A stretch of DNA of 18,660 nucleotides from NCBI GenBank assembly GCA_013415595.1, contig JAAEEW010000203.1, positions 1 to 18,660 on the forward strand, written 5' to 3'. The position numbers and the translations under genes are program-made. The notes under the pieces are model-generated. The model did not search any database. It was not told where the DNA came from and was given only the letters and a program-made list of their open reading frames with translations. Below, piece after piece: positions 7,196 through 14,796 of the stretch. The DNA is from Methanosarcinales archaeon (lineage in GTDB: Archaea > Halobacteriota > Methanosarcinia > Methanotrichales > Methanotrichaceae). Position 1 is the first letter of the stretch. The number at the start of each line of letters is the position of its first letter.

Positions 7196-8293
7196 ATGAT
7201 TATCGTTGATGGTTACGCCCGCCCGCCCTTCGAGGTGGTGGAGAGGAAGGGGTTGGGACATCCGGACAGCCTGGCCGACGGCATCTCCGAGTCGATCTCC
7301 CGGCACCTCTGCCGCATCTACCGGGAGGATTTCGGGGAGATAGTGCACCACAACCTGGACAAGGTCCTGATCATCGGCGGCTGCTCTGCACCGAAGTTCG
7401 GTGGAGGAAGCATTTTGAAGCCGCCGGCGGTGGTGGTGGGCGGCCGGGCCACCGTCCCCCGGGGCCAGTCCCTGGAGGACGTGATTGTGGCCGCGGCCTC
7501 CGAGCACATCCAGGGCACCATGAGGTACCTGCGGGACTACAGCATCGAGCCCCGGGCCAGGGAGGGCTCGCCGGAGCTGAGGAGCCTGATAGGCAAAGGG
7601 GCCAACGACACCTCCATCGGAGTGGGCTATGCCCCCTTGAGCCCGGTGGAGCAGAAGGTCCTGGAGCTGGAGAAGGTGGTGCGGGGGGTGAGGGGGGCCG
7701 GCGACGACGTGAAGATCATGGCGGTTCGAAACCAGGATCACCTGAGGATAGTGGTGGCCTGTGCCATGGTCGACCGGTTCATGGGCTCTCTGGAGGAGTA
7801 CCAGGAGGCCAAGGCCCGGATAAAGGAGGCAGTCTCGGCCCGGGCGGACGACGCCCAGGTCTTCGTAAACGCCGCCGATCAGGGCAACAACATCTTCCTG
7901 ACCGTCACCGGCTCATCGGTGGAGATGGGGGACGACGGAGCCACCGGCCGGGGCAACCGGGGCAACGGCCTGATCACTCCCATGCGGCCCATGTCCATCG
8001 AGGCCATCGCCGGGAAGAATCCGGTCTCTCACGTGGGGAAGATCTACAACGTCATGGCCCAGGGGGCCGCTTACGACCTCTCCCTGCTGGAGGGGGTGGC
8101 GGAGGCCTACGTCACCCTGGTCAGCAAGATCGGAGCGCCCCTGGAGGAGCCGCTGCTGAAGGGTGTCCGGCTGACAGGGGAGGGCCTGAATCGCTCCCTG
8201 GAGCCGGAGGTGAACTCCATTCTGGAGGACTGGCTGGGCCGAACAGAGCGTCTGGTGGACGATTTCGTGGCCGGGAGGCTGGGAGTATACTGA
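7196..8293 (+). CDS. mat: Archaeal-type S-adenosylmethionine synthetase
   Basis: This enzyme makes S-adenosylmethionine from methionine and ATP. Family hallmarks are VVERKGLGHPDS near the N-terminus, HHN and PKFGGG in the first domain, ANDTSIGVGYAPLS in the middle, and EMGDDGATGRGNRGNGLITP plus GKNPVSHVGKIYN toward the C-terminus. The product is 365 residues; archaeal MATs are usually about 400. The missing length is partly around the usual RIGQGSxDL region, which here is only a short REGSPELR stretch. An upstream ATG at 7178 adds six residues, but GAGGTGGGG lies about eight bases before the ATG at 7196, and a TATA-like GGATATTAAT (7153-7162) suits a short leader, so 7196 is preferred. Some methanogens could carry a second copy elsewhere. 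Confidence 0.9.
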   Translation: MIIVDGYARPPFEVVERKGLGHPDSLADGISESISRHLCRIYREDFGEIVHHNLDKVLIIGGCSAPKFGGGSILKPPAVVVGGRATVPRGQSLEDVIVAAASEHIQGTMRYLRDYSIEPRAREGSPELRSLIGKGANDTSIGVGYAPLSPVEQKVLELEKVVRGVRGAGDDVKIMAVRNQDHLRIVVACAMVDRFMGSLEEYQEAKARIKEAVSARADDAQVFVNAADQGNNIFLTVTGSSVEMGDDGATGRGNRGNGLITPMRPMSIEAIAGKNPVSHVGKIYNVMAQGAAYDLSLLEGVAEAYVTLVSKIGAPLEEPLLKGVRLTGEGLNRSLEPEVNSILEDWLGRTERLVDDFVAGRLGVY

Positions 8294-8325
8294 AAAAAGC
8301 CCGGTGGAGATGGGGGCCTCTTTTG
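8293..8325. terminator. Bidirectional terminator between mat and the DUF5611-like gene
   Basis: The sequence reads A6-GCCC, an 11-base spacer, then GGGC-CTCTTTT. It can fold as a GC stem flanked by an A tract on one side and a T tract on the other, so each strand presents a U-rich end after the hairpin. It lies exactly between two converging genes. Confidence 0.55.
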
Positions 8326-8344
8326 GAAAAAGCGGTCGGAGGGC

Positions 8345-8659
8345 TCAGGTCTCCGACTTCTGGGCCTCTTTCTTGGCCATCTGCATGCGCTGCTTGGCGC
8401 TGTAGCCGGTGGCCTTCTCCAGGAAGTTGCGAAAACGCTTGTTGGAGTCCAGCACCAGGTCGTCGGGGACTCCGGCCTGTGATTCGGTGAGCACGTTGAG
8501 CTTCTTTCCCTCCAGCGAGACCAAGATGCTCTTCAGCGCTCCGTAGCTGAGGGAAAGCTTTCCCTCCTCCTCCTCGATCTGGACCGGGAACTCCTCTTCC
8601 AGGACCTGGCGGATCCTCTCCACATCCGGCTTGAAACCTCTCTTGAAAGTGTATTGCAT
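8345..8659 (-). CDS. DUF5611-like small methanogen protein
   Basis: A 104-residue soluble protein beginning MQYTFKRGFKPDVERIR, a start I associate with small conserved proteins of methanogens (DUF5611). The middle carries an acidic patch (QIEEEEGKLSLSYGALKSI) followed by predicted strands, and the C-terminus is helical and strongly basic/polar. No catalytic motif is visible and the function is unknown. The frame extends 18 codons further upstream, but GGAGGT lies about five bases before the ATG at 8659 (complement of 8665-8670), which fixes the start. The gene diverges from the P-type ATPase and converges on mat. Confidence 0.75.
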   Translation of the reverse strand: MQYTFKRGFKPDVERIRQVLEEEFPVQIEEEEGKLSLSYGALKSILVSLEGKKLNVLTESQAGVPDDLVLDSNKRFRNFLEKATGYSAKQRMQMAKKEAQKSET

Positions 8660-8728
8660 AATCGACCTCCATGGGCTCTTCCGATATAGAGATCTTTCGA
8701 GGCCTGCAGACATTGACTCGCTGAAAAC

Positions 8729-8748
8729 TATAAAATATAAATAAGTTG
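8729..8748. promoter_or_regulatory. Shared divergent AT-rich promoter element
   Basis: TATAAAATATAAATA (8729-8743) lies about 36 bases before the ATPase GTG at 8772 on the plus strand. Its complement, TTATTTATATTTTATAG, serves as a TATA box for the minus-strand DUF5611-like gene, predicting a leader of about 50 bases containing GGAGGT. It is the only AT-rich segment between the two genes. Confidence 0.55.
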
Positions 8749-8771
8749 AACCCCAGGATCAGTGGAAAACC

Positions 8772-11498
8772 GTGTACGAAAATTCCAATGCCCCGCAATC
8801 ATCGCCCCATATATCTTCACCTCATGCTGTGAAGGACCATTGTCAGTTGCTGGAGGATCTGAATTCCTCCACCCACGGCCTGACCACCGGGGAGGCCGCT
8901 TTCAGGCTATCTCGGGTGGGGCCAAATGTGCTGCCCCGGGTTCCTCCCTCCAGCCTGGCCGTCCTGTTCCTCCGCCAGTTCCTAAGCCCCCTGATCTACA
9001 TACTGCTGGCGGCGGCCCTGGTCTCCATGCTGCTGGAGGAGTGGTCTGACGCCCTCTTCATCACCCTGGTCCTGCTGCTAAACGCGGCCATCGGCACCGC
9101 CCAGGAGTACGGGGCACAGCGCAGCGCTGACGCCCTGCAGGGGCTGGTCAGAACCCGGGCCCGGGTGGTCCGGAGCAAAGAGGCCTTCGAGGTGGATGCG
9201 GAGGATCTGGTGCCCGGCGACCTGGTGCTCCTGGAAGAGGGAAGCAAGGTGCCGGCAGACGTGAGGTTGCTCTCCAGCCAGAGCCTCTCCGTGGACGAGT
9301 CGCTGCTGACGGGCGAGTCCCTGCCCGTCTCCAAGGATGCAGACGCCGTGCTTTCCGCCGAGACCTCCCTGGGGGATCGGATCAACATGGCCTACGCCGG
9401 TTCCCTGGTGGCCAGGGGGCGGGGCCGGGGGCTGGTGGTGGCAACAGGGCTATCCACCGAGGTGGGCAGCCTGGCCTCCACCCTGATGCAGGGTGAAGAG
9501 GTCAAGCCCCCCCTCATCCTGCGCATGGAGCGGTTCACCTTCCGGGTAGCTCTGGCGGTGGGAGTGGCGGTGGCGGCGATATTCGCCGTGCAGATATACC
9601 GGGGCTTTTCCCTGTCCGAGGTCTTCTTGCAGTCGGTGGCCCTGGCCGTCTCCGCCATTCCCGAGGGGCTCCCTGTAGCCCTGACCGTGGCCCTGGCCAT
9701 CGGCATGAGGCGCATGTCCAGGAGAAACGTGATCGTGCGCCGGCTGGTGGCCGTGGAGTCTTTGGGCTCCTGCAACTTCATCGCCTCTGACAAGACCGGA
9801 ACCCTGACCATGAACCAGCTCACCGTGCGCCGGGTCATCCCGCCCGGGGCGGCGGAGTGGAGGGTCTCCGGCGAGGGAACCGTCCCCCTGGGCAGCGTGG
9901 AGAGGTCTGACGGCCCTCTGCAGCCGGCGGAGGAGATTCAGCTTCGCCGGCTGTGCCGGACCGCAGCTCTGTGCAACGAGGGATTTCTGGGGCTGAGGGA
10001 CGGAGAATGGGTGCACAACGGGGACATGGTGGACGTGGCCCTGCTGGTGCTGGCCCACAAGGCGGGGATGTCCCAGCAGGACCTGCTGGCCGAGCAGCCC
10101 CAGGTCGACCAGATTCCCTTCGAGTCGGAGCGGCAGTTCGCCGCCACCCTGAACGGGTCGGATTCCGCCGCCGCCGTGGTCCACGTCAAGGGGGCGCCGG
10201 AGCGGGTCATGGGCATGTGCCGCTTCATGGCCTCCCTGGAAGGGGACTGTCCCCTGAACCGGGAGATGCTGGAGGGCCAGGCCCAGGATCTGGCCCAGGC
10301 CGGCTACCGAATCCTGGCCCTGGCCAGCGGCGAGCTGCACCTGGGCCCTGACCAGGCCTTCTCCGAAGAGCATCTGCAGGGCCTGACCTTCCTGGGGCTG
10401 GTGGGCATGATCGATCCCCTGCGACCGGAGGCCAGGGGGGCGGTGGCTGCCTGCCGGGATGCCGGGGTGCAGGTGGCCATGGTGACCGGAGATCATCCCG
10501 TGACCTCCCTGGCCATCGCCCGGGAGCTGAACCTGGCCTACACCATGGACCAGGTGGTGACCGGCCCGGACCTGAGAGAGGCGGAGGCCTCCGGGGAAGG
10601 GGAGATCGACGCCCTCACCGCCCACGCCCGGGTCTTCGCCAGGGTGGAGCCCAGACAGAAGCTGGACATCGTGCGCTCCCTGATACGACAGGGTCACCTG
10701 GTGGCGGTCACCGGCGACGGGGCCAATGATGCTCCAGCCCTGCGGGCGGCCCATGTGGGGGTGGCGGTGGGCAAGGGGGGAACCGACGTGGCCCGGGAGA
10801 GCTCGGATATCATCATCACCGACGACAACTTCGCCTCCATCGTGGCCGGGATCGAGGAGGGCCGGATCGGCTACGGGAACATCCGCAAGGTCATATTCCT
10901 GCTGATCTCCACCGGAGCGGCGGAGATCGTGCTCTTCATCCTGGCCCTGGCCACCAACCTGCCCCTTCCCCTGGTGGCAGTTCAGCTTTTGTGGCTCAAC
11001 CTGGTCACAAACGGCATCCAGGACGTGGCCCTGGCCTTCGAGCCGGGGGAGGGTGACGAGATGAAGCGCCGTCCCCATCCTACCCAGGAGCCCATATTCA
11101 ACCGGCTGATGCTGGAGCGGGTAGTCCTCTCCGCCCTGACCATCGGTCTTTTGGCCTTTGGGGCTTACCGCTGGATGCTGGACCAGGGCTGGGAGCTCTC
11201 GGAGGCCCGGAACAGCACCGTGCTGCTGATGGTGCTCTTCGAGAACGTTCAGGTCTTCAACAGCCGCTCAGAGCTGCGGTCGGCCTTCCGCCACAGCCCG
11301 CTGCAAAATCCCATACTGCTCTTCGGCACCATCGCCGCCCAGCTGGTGCATATCGGGGCCATGTACACCCCCTGGCTGAGCGGTGTACTGGAGCTGCAGC
11401 CGGTATCCTTTGTACACTGGGCCCAGCTGCTGGGAATAGCCCTGATCATCCTGATCTTCATGGAGGTGTACAAGGCGGCCAGCAGGGGGAGGTTCTGA
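8772..11498 (+). CDS. P2-type cation-transporting ATPase
   Basis: A 908-residue ion pump with the N-terminal cation-ATPase domain (GLTTGEAAFRLSRVGPN near 36-52), TGES at 180-183 in the actuator, and M4 motif PEGLP at 297-301. The phosphorylated aspartate D340 lies in DKTGTLT, KGAPE at 473-477 is in the nucleotide domain, and the hinge TGDGANDAP starts at 648. M5 keeps a glutamate (E718 in TGAAEIV) and M6 reads LNLVTNGIQD (742-751). Compared with the Ca2+ pumps' N-x-x-T-D, the last position is Asn747. PEGLP places it with Ca2+/Na+-type P2 ATPases, not heavy-metal P1B pumps, and there is no CPC motif. The transported ion cannot be fixed; Ca2+, Na+ or K+ are possible. Translation starts at a GTG, the first plausible start after the TATA element. 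Confidence 0.93.
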   Translation: MYENSNAPQSSPHISSPHAVKDHCQLLEDLNSSTHGLTTGEAAFRLSRVGPNVLPRVPPSSLAVLFLRQFLSPLIYILLAAALVSMLLEEWSDALFITLVLLLNAAIGTAQEYGAQRSADALQGLVRTRARVVRSKEAFEVDAEDLVPGDLVLLEEGSKVPADVRLLSSQSLSVDESLLTGESLPVSKDADAVLSAETSLGDRINMAYAGSLVARGRGRGLVVATGLSTEVGSLASTLMQGEEVKPPLILRMERFTFRVALAVGVAVAAIFAVQIYRGFSLSEVFLQSVALAVSAIPEGLPVALTVALAIGMRRMSRRNVIVRRLVAVESLGSCNFIASDKTGTLTMNQLTVRRVIPPGAAEWRVSGEGTVPLGSVERSDGPLQPAEEIQLRRLCRTAALCNEGFLGLRDGEWVHNGDMVDVALLVLAHKAGMSQQDLLAEQPQVDQIPFESERQFAATLNGSDSAAAVVHVKGAPERVMGMCRFMASLEGDCPLNREMLEGQAQDLAQAGYRILALASGELHLGPDQAFSEEHLQGLTFLGLVGMIDPLRPEARGAVAACRDAGVQVAMVTGDHPVTSLAIARELNLAYTMDQVVTGPDLREAEASGEGEIDALTAHARVFARVEPRQKLDIVRSLIRQGHLVAVTGDGANDAPALRAAHVGVAVGKGGTDVARESSDIIITDDNFASIVAGIEEGRIGYGNIRKVIFLLISTGAAEIVLFILALATNLPLPLVAVQLLWLNLVTNGIQDVALAFEPGEGDEMKRRPHPTQEPIFNRLMLERVVLSALTIGLLAFGAYRWMLDQGWELSEARNSTVLLMVLFENVQVFNSRSELRSAFRHSPLQNPILLFGTIAAQLVHIGAMYTPWLSGVLELQPVSFVHWAQLLGIALIILIFMEVYKAASRGRF

Positions 11499-11560
11499 CT
11501 TCGACTCCTGCCCTCCTTCCAGCCATTCCCCCCTCTGGCTGTTCTCTCTCTTTTGCTTCC
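11499..11560 (+). terminator. Pyrimidine-rich terminator region after the P-type ATPase
   Basis: The stretch immediately after the stop is almost purely C/T with several short T runs (TTCTCTCTCTTTTGC at about 11539-11553). That resembles archaeal T-rich termination regions, though no strong hairpin is apparent. Confidence 0.4.
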
Positions 11561-11583
11561 TGGCCTCCTTTACATTCGATGGC

Positions 11584-11608
11584 AAAATATAATAATATTA
11601 TTAATATG
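11584..11608 (+). promoter_or_regulatory. AT-rich promoter of the DOMON-DUF2202 gene
   Basis: AAAATATAATAATATTATTAATA forms a conspicuous TATA-type region 65-90 bases before the chosen ATG. The longest open frame starts at 11579, inside or before this element, which is why that start is rejected. Confidence 0.55.
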
Positions 11609-11674
11609 AAATCATCAGAAGAACTCGACAGGCTGATATGCGATCAACTACCATGGTTAATGTCAGGTGTTCTA

Positions 11675-12823
11675 ATGAGGTCCGGTCTTTTCGTCTTTGC
11701 GGTTATGGTTCTGGCACTGCTCTGCGGATGTCTCCAGCCTCCGGCCCCTCCAGAGGTCTCAGAGAAAGCAGCAACTGAGGAGTGGAAGCCGGACGGAGTG
11801 GTGGGGGAGAATGAGTACTCCCGTAGCATGGTTCTTTTGGGATCGTCGGGCTACGCCCACAGCGGAGGCAACCTGGAGCTGTCCTGGAAGAACGACCAGG
11901 AGCATCTCTACATGGCCCTGGCCGGCCGTACTGCCGGGTGGCTCTCCGTCGGCTTTGATCCCCAGGAGTGGATGAAGGACGCAGACACCATTCTGGGATA
12001 CGTGGACGGGGAGAAGGCGGTGGTGGAGGACCAGTACTCGGTCAACAACTATGGGCCTCACCCCGGGGATGGGGAGCTTGGCGGCACCGACGACATCCTG
12101 GAATACGGGGGACGGGAGGAGAACGGCACCACGGTGGTGGAGTTCAGGAGGAAGCTTGACACCGGGGACAGGTACGACCGGGCCCTGGCCCCTGGCGAGA
12201 GCGTGTCCATAATCTGGGGAATGGCAGACAGCGACGACCCCACCGTCAAGCACAATGTGGCCCACGGGGAGGGCATACTGGTGCTGGAGCAGGCGGTGGC
12301 GGGGCAGGAGGCGACCGTATCCGTCAGCACGCTCACCGATGGGGAGCGAAAGGGAATCCTGTTCATCCGGGAGGAGGAGAAGGCCGCCCGGGACATCTAC
12401 ATGAGCCTATACCAGGTCTACCCGATTCCGGTCTTCAAGAACATCGCCACCTCCGAGCAGAACCACATGGACCAGGTCAAGATTCTTGTGGACAGATACG
12501 GACTGAACGATCCGGTGCAGGATGCTCCGGGCGCGTTTTTCGATCCGGATCTGAAGGCCATGTACGACCGCATGACGAAAGAAGGTAAGAGGTCGCAGGC
12601 CGATGCCCTGAAGGCGGGGGCGGCCGTGGAGGAGATCAACATACTGGACCTGGAGGAGCAGATCGCAGGAACGGAGAAGGACGATTTGCAGGTGGTCTAT
12701 CAGGGCCTCCTGGCTGGCTCCAGAAAGCACCTGCGCTCCTTTGTGCGGGTCATGGATGCCCAGGGCCTGGAGTACCAGCCCCAGCACCTGAGCCCGGAGC
12801 AGTACCGGGAGATTGTGGAGTAG
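11675..12823 (+). CDS. Lipoprotein with heme-type DOMON domain fused to DUF2202 ferritin-like domain
   Basis: The product is 382 residues from the ATG at 11675, which has CAGGTG just upstream. A hydrophobic signal ends in a lipobox (LLCGC, lipidated Cys19). Residues about 37-205 form a DOMON domain. The segment GFDPQEWMKDADTILG places Met100 where cellobiose-dehydrogenase-type cytochrome domains have their heme-ligand Met, and KHNVAHGEG (His193/His197) lies near the position of the His ligand. Residues about 224-382 match DUF2202: FIREEEKAARDIY, ATSEQNHMDQV, VEEINILDLEE, GSRKHLRSF and the closing YQPQHLSPEQY, with Glu and His residues expected in a ferritin-like four-helix bundle. It should be anchored outside the cytoplasmic membrane. 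Redox or metal chemistry is inferred; the substrate is unknown. Confidence 0.88.
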   Translation: MRSGLFVFAVMVLALLCGCLQPPAPPEVSEKAATEEWKPDGVVGENEYSRSMVLLGSSGYAHSGGNLELSWKNDQEHLYMALAGRTAGWLSVGFDPQEWMKDADTILGYVDGEKAVVEDQYSVNNYGPHPGDGELGGTDDILEYGGREENGTTVVEFRRKLDTGDRYDRALAPGESVSIIWGMADSDDPTVKHNVAHGEGILVLEQAVAGQEATVSVSTLTDGERKGILFIREEEKAARDIYMSLYQVYPIPVFKNIATSEQNHMDQVKILVDRYGLNDPVQDAPGAFFDPDLKAMYDRMTKEGKRSQADALKAGAAVEEINILDLEEQIAGTEKDDLQVVYQGLLAGSRKHLRSFVRVMDAQGLEYQPQHLSPEQYREIVE

Positions 12824-12918
12824 AATGAATGCGTCTGCCAGTTACGAGATGGAAGGCATGAGACTGAAGGCGTGAGGCCGGAGGCAGGCGGCAAGTCGTT
12901 TCGGGCAGGAGTGATTTG

Positions 12919-13248
12919 ATGCTCATCACCACTACAAACAGCATCGAGGGAAGCAGAATCGTGGAATACCTGGGCCTGGTGGACGGCGAGGCCATCATGG
13001 GGGCCAACATCTTCGCCGATATGTTCGCCGGCATCAGAGACGTGATCGGCGGGCGTTCCGGAGCCTACGAGAAGGAGCTTCGGAAGGCCAAGGAGGTGGC
13101 CCTTCGGGAGATGGAGGAGAAGGCGGCCAGGATGGGGGCGGACGCCATAGTGGGCGTGGACCTGGACTACGACTCCATCACCCTGGAGAAGGGCGGGGGA
13201 ATGCTGATGGTCACCGTCTGCGGAACGGCAGTGCGGCTGGCGAGGTGA
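12919..13248 (+). CDS. UPF0145/YbjQ-like protein
   Basis: A 109-residue protein of the YbjQ (DUF74, UPF0145) family, small beta-rich oligomers sometimes labelled heavy-metal-binding; the function is not established. Family features are TTNSIEGSRIVEYLGLVDGE at the start, the GANIFADMFAGIRDVIGGRS loop, a long charged helix and GADAIVGVDLDYDSI toward the end. AGGAG lies eight bases before the ATG at 12919; a TTG three bases earlier is less well placed. There is no clear TATA box in the 95 bases after the preceding lipoprotein, so the two may share a transcript. The 12824-12918 gap contains an imperfectly repeated GAAGGCRTGAG. Confidence 0.85.
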   Translation: MLITTTNSIEGSRIVEYLGLVDGEAIMGANIFADMFAGIRDVIGGRSGAYEKELRKAKEVALREMEEKAARMGADAIVGVDLDYDSITLEKGGGMLMVTVCGTAVRLAR

Positions 13249-13254
13249 GGCAGG

Positions 13255-13291
13255 GGGGCTCGCGCTGACCGGGCTAGCCCCTGCTCTTTTT
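13255..13291 (+). terminator. Hairpin plus T-tract terminator after the YbjQ-like gene
   Basis: GGGGCT (13255-13260) can pair with AGCCCC (13276-13281), and within it GGGCTAGCCC at 13271-13280 is a perfect palindrome. TCTTTTT follows at 13285-13291. It lies seven bases after the stop codon. Confidence 0.55.
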
Positions 13292-13300
13292 ACGAACGGA

Positions 13301-13310
13301 AAAATTTAAA
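13301..13310 (+). promoter_or_regulatory. TATA box of the frameshifted hypothetical gene
   Basis: AAAATTTAAA sits in GC-rich surroundings about 38 bases before the ATG at 13344, directly after the preceding terminator. Confidence 0.5.
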
Positions 13311-13343
13311 CAGTGCCGGGGGGAGGCCGTACTGGCGAGTGTC

Positions 13344-14194
13344 ATGAATGCTCACAGAGAATCAACCGGGGTGAGATCCTACCTGATCACCCCTGCCGCC
13401 GGCAAGCGCCTCATCGGAGTGGCCCTGGCCTCCCATCCGGCGGTCCGATCAGTTCTGAAAAAGGGGACATTGGTCATCATCGCCGGCACCACCAACGGCT
13501 ACGTGGCCCAGGAGATATTTCGGGCCCTGGGGGGTGACGGGGTCGGCAGCCACTTCTCCCGCCGGGGCTTCGCCCGGGGGGTGACCGTTCCTCCCGGGGT
13601 CAAGACCACGGAGATGGGCCGGCTGTCCGACCAGCAGGATTTCCCGGGAGACGTGGTCCTGATAGACGGCGTCTGGAAGAGGGGGGCCGCCATTTTCGAC
13701 GTCCTGGACGATCTCCAAGAGGGCGACCTGATCCTCAAGGGGGCCAACGCCCTGAACCTGGCCCGGCGTCAGGCAGCGGTGCTGATCGGCATCCCCGGGG
13801 CGGGACCATCGTCGCCGCCCTGCAGGCCGTGGCCGGCCGGCGGGCAGGACTGATCCTGCCGGTGGGGCTGGAGAAGAGGGTGGACGCCGACCTGTACGAG
13901 CTGGCCGCTCGCATGAACGCCCCGGGGGGGTCCGGTCCCCGCTTCCTGCCCATCCCCGCCCCGGCCTTCACCGAGCTCGATGCCCTCGCCCTCCTGGCCG
14001 ATGTGAGGGCCGAGCTGGTGGCCGCCGGAGGGGTGCTGGGGGCGGAAGGGAGCGTGTGGATTGCGGTGGAGGGCTCCATGGCTGCATGCCAGCGGGCGGA
14101 GGAGATCATAAGCAGCGTATCGGCTGAGCCGGACTATGCATCGGGGCTGGCCGGGCCGGCGGGGCAGGTCCAGGAGCCAGCGAAAAAAAGCTGA
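13344..14194 (+). pseudogene. Conserved archaeal hypothetical protein split by a one-base frameshift
   Basis: The first frame (to 13853) encodes SYLITPAAGKRLIGVALASH, GTLVIIAGTTNGYVAQEI, DVVLIDGVWKRG and LKGANALNLARRQAAVLIG, then turns into proline/serine nonsense after the CCCCGGGGCGGG run near 13794-13804. The next frame picks up there as TIVAALQAVAGRRAGLILPV and continues to 14194 with GLEKRVDADLYELAARMNAP, FTELDALALL, ELVAAGGVLGAEGSVWIAVEG and a charged tail. One extra G in the run restores a single protein of about 283 residues. I recognise the pattern as a conserved archaeal protein of unknown function; a signal peptide, membrane segments and classical motifs are absent. A base missed in the homopolymer is the simplest explanation, because both halves remain fully conserved-looking. 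ATG 13344 follows a TATA box. Confidence 0.8.
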
Positions 14195-14328
14195 TTCACT
14201 GGGCTATAGCACCCGAAACGCTCCCGCCCGTCAGGCCAGGAACCGGTCCTCCCCACGGGCACCGGGGATCGTTTCTTCCTCGTCTCTCCCCCGTTCCTCC
14301 CCCGTTGCCCCCCCGGTCCGGCGGCCTC

Positions 14329-14679
14329 TCACCTGCGGACGAGGATTCTGTCGCCCTCGATCCTGACCTCGTAGGTCCGGAGAGCCCGGGGCGGCTTGAC
14401 CAGCTTGGCCAGCTTCAGCACCATCCCCGACCAATCGGTCCAGCGAATCACCCGTCCGTCGGTCAGATCGAAGCGTGCGTGATGGCGGGGACAGGTCACC
14501 ACGGTCCCTTCCAGGGTGCCCCTGGACAGGTCTCCACCCAGGTGGGGGCACCGGCTGTCTGCGGAATAGTACCTGTCGCCCACCCTTGCCAGCAAGAGGT
14601 CCTTTCCCTCTGCCCGGACCTTCTTCATGGCCCCGTCTGAAATCTCATCCGTCCTGGAAACCTCGATGAAGTCGCTCAT
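14329..14679 (-). CDS. Rieske-type [2Fe-2S] ferredoxin
   Basis: A 116-residue soluble Rieske protein. The cluster ligands are C44-x-H46 in RCPHLGG and C63-x2-H66 in TCPRHHARFDL, spaced as in dioxygenase-type Rieske ferredoxins; the second motif is followed by the usual F-D-L-x-x-G. It lacks a signal peptide or membrane anchor, so it should be cytoplasmic and act as an electron carrier or as a subunit of an oxidoreductase that is not encoded here. The frame can start at a GTG two codons upstream, but GAGGAG lies five bases before the ATG at 14679. It stands alone between the frameshifted gene and the FG-GAP gene, so its redox partner is unknown. The 134 bases downstream are C/T-rich without a gene. 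Confidence 0.92.
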   Translation of the reverse strand: MSDFIEVSRTDEISDGAMKKVRAEGKDLLLARVGDRYYSADSRCPHLGGDLSRGTLEGTVVTCPRHHARFDLTDGRVIRWTDWSGMVLKLAKLVKPPRALRTYEVRIEGDRILVRR

Positions 14680-14796
14680 ATCCACTCCTCTTCTCTCCCA
14701 TCATCTCCTCCGGCATATTCCCGGCGCGTCTTCCGGCGTCCATTTCCATCCCGCAAAGAGGTGGGCTGGCGCGGCCTGCTCCATCACGCTGGCCGC

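Noticed and set aside
9450..11078. 542-codon open frame on the minus strand
   Set aside because: It is antisense to the P-type ATPase, rich in His, Gly, Gln and Pro, and has no motif; a GC-rich shadow frame.
11579..11674. N-terminal extension of the DOMON-DUF2202 protein
   Set aside because: The extra 32 residues would be encoded within the AT-rich promoter, and would put a charged stretch before the signal peptide.
13790..13805. Programmed minus-one ribosomal frameshift site
   Set aside because: No X-XXY-YYZ heptamer in the correct register; slipped tRNAs would mispair (GGG to CGG). A missing base is simpler.
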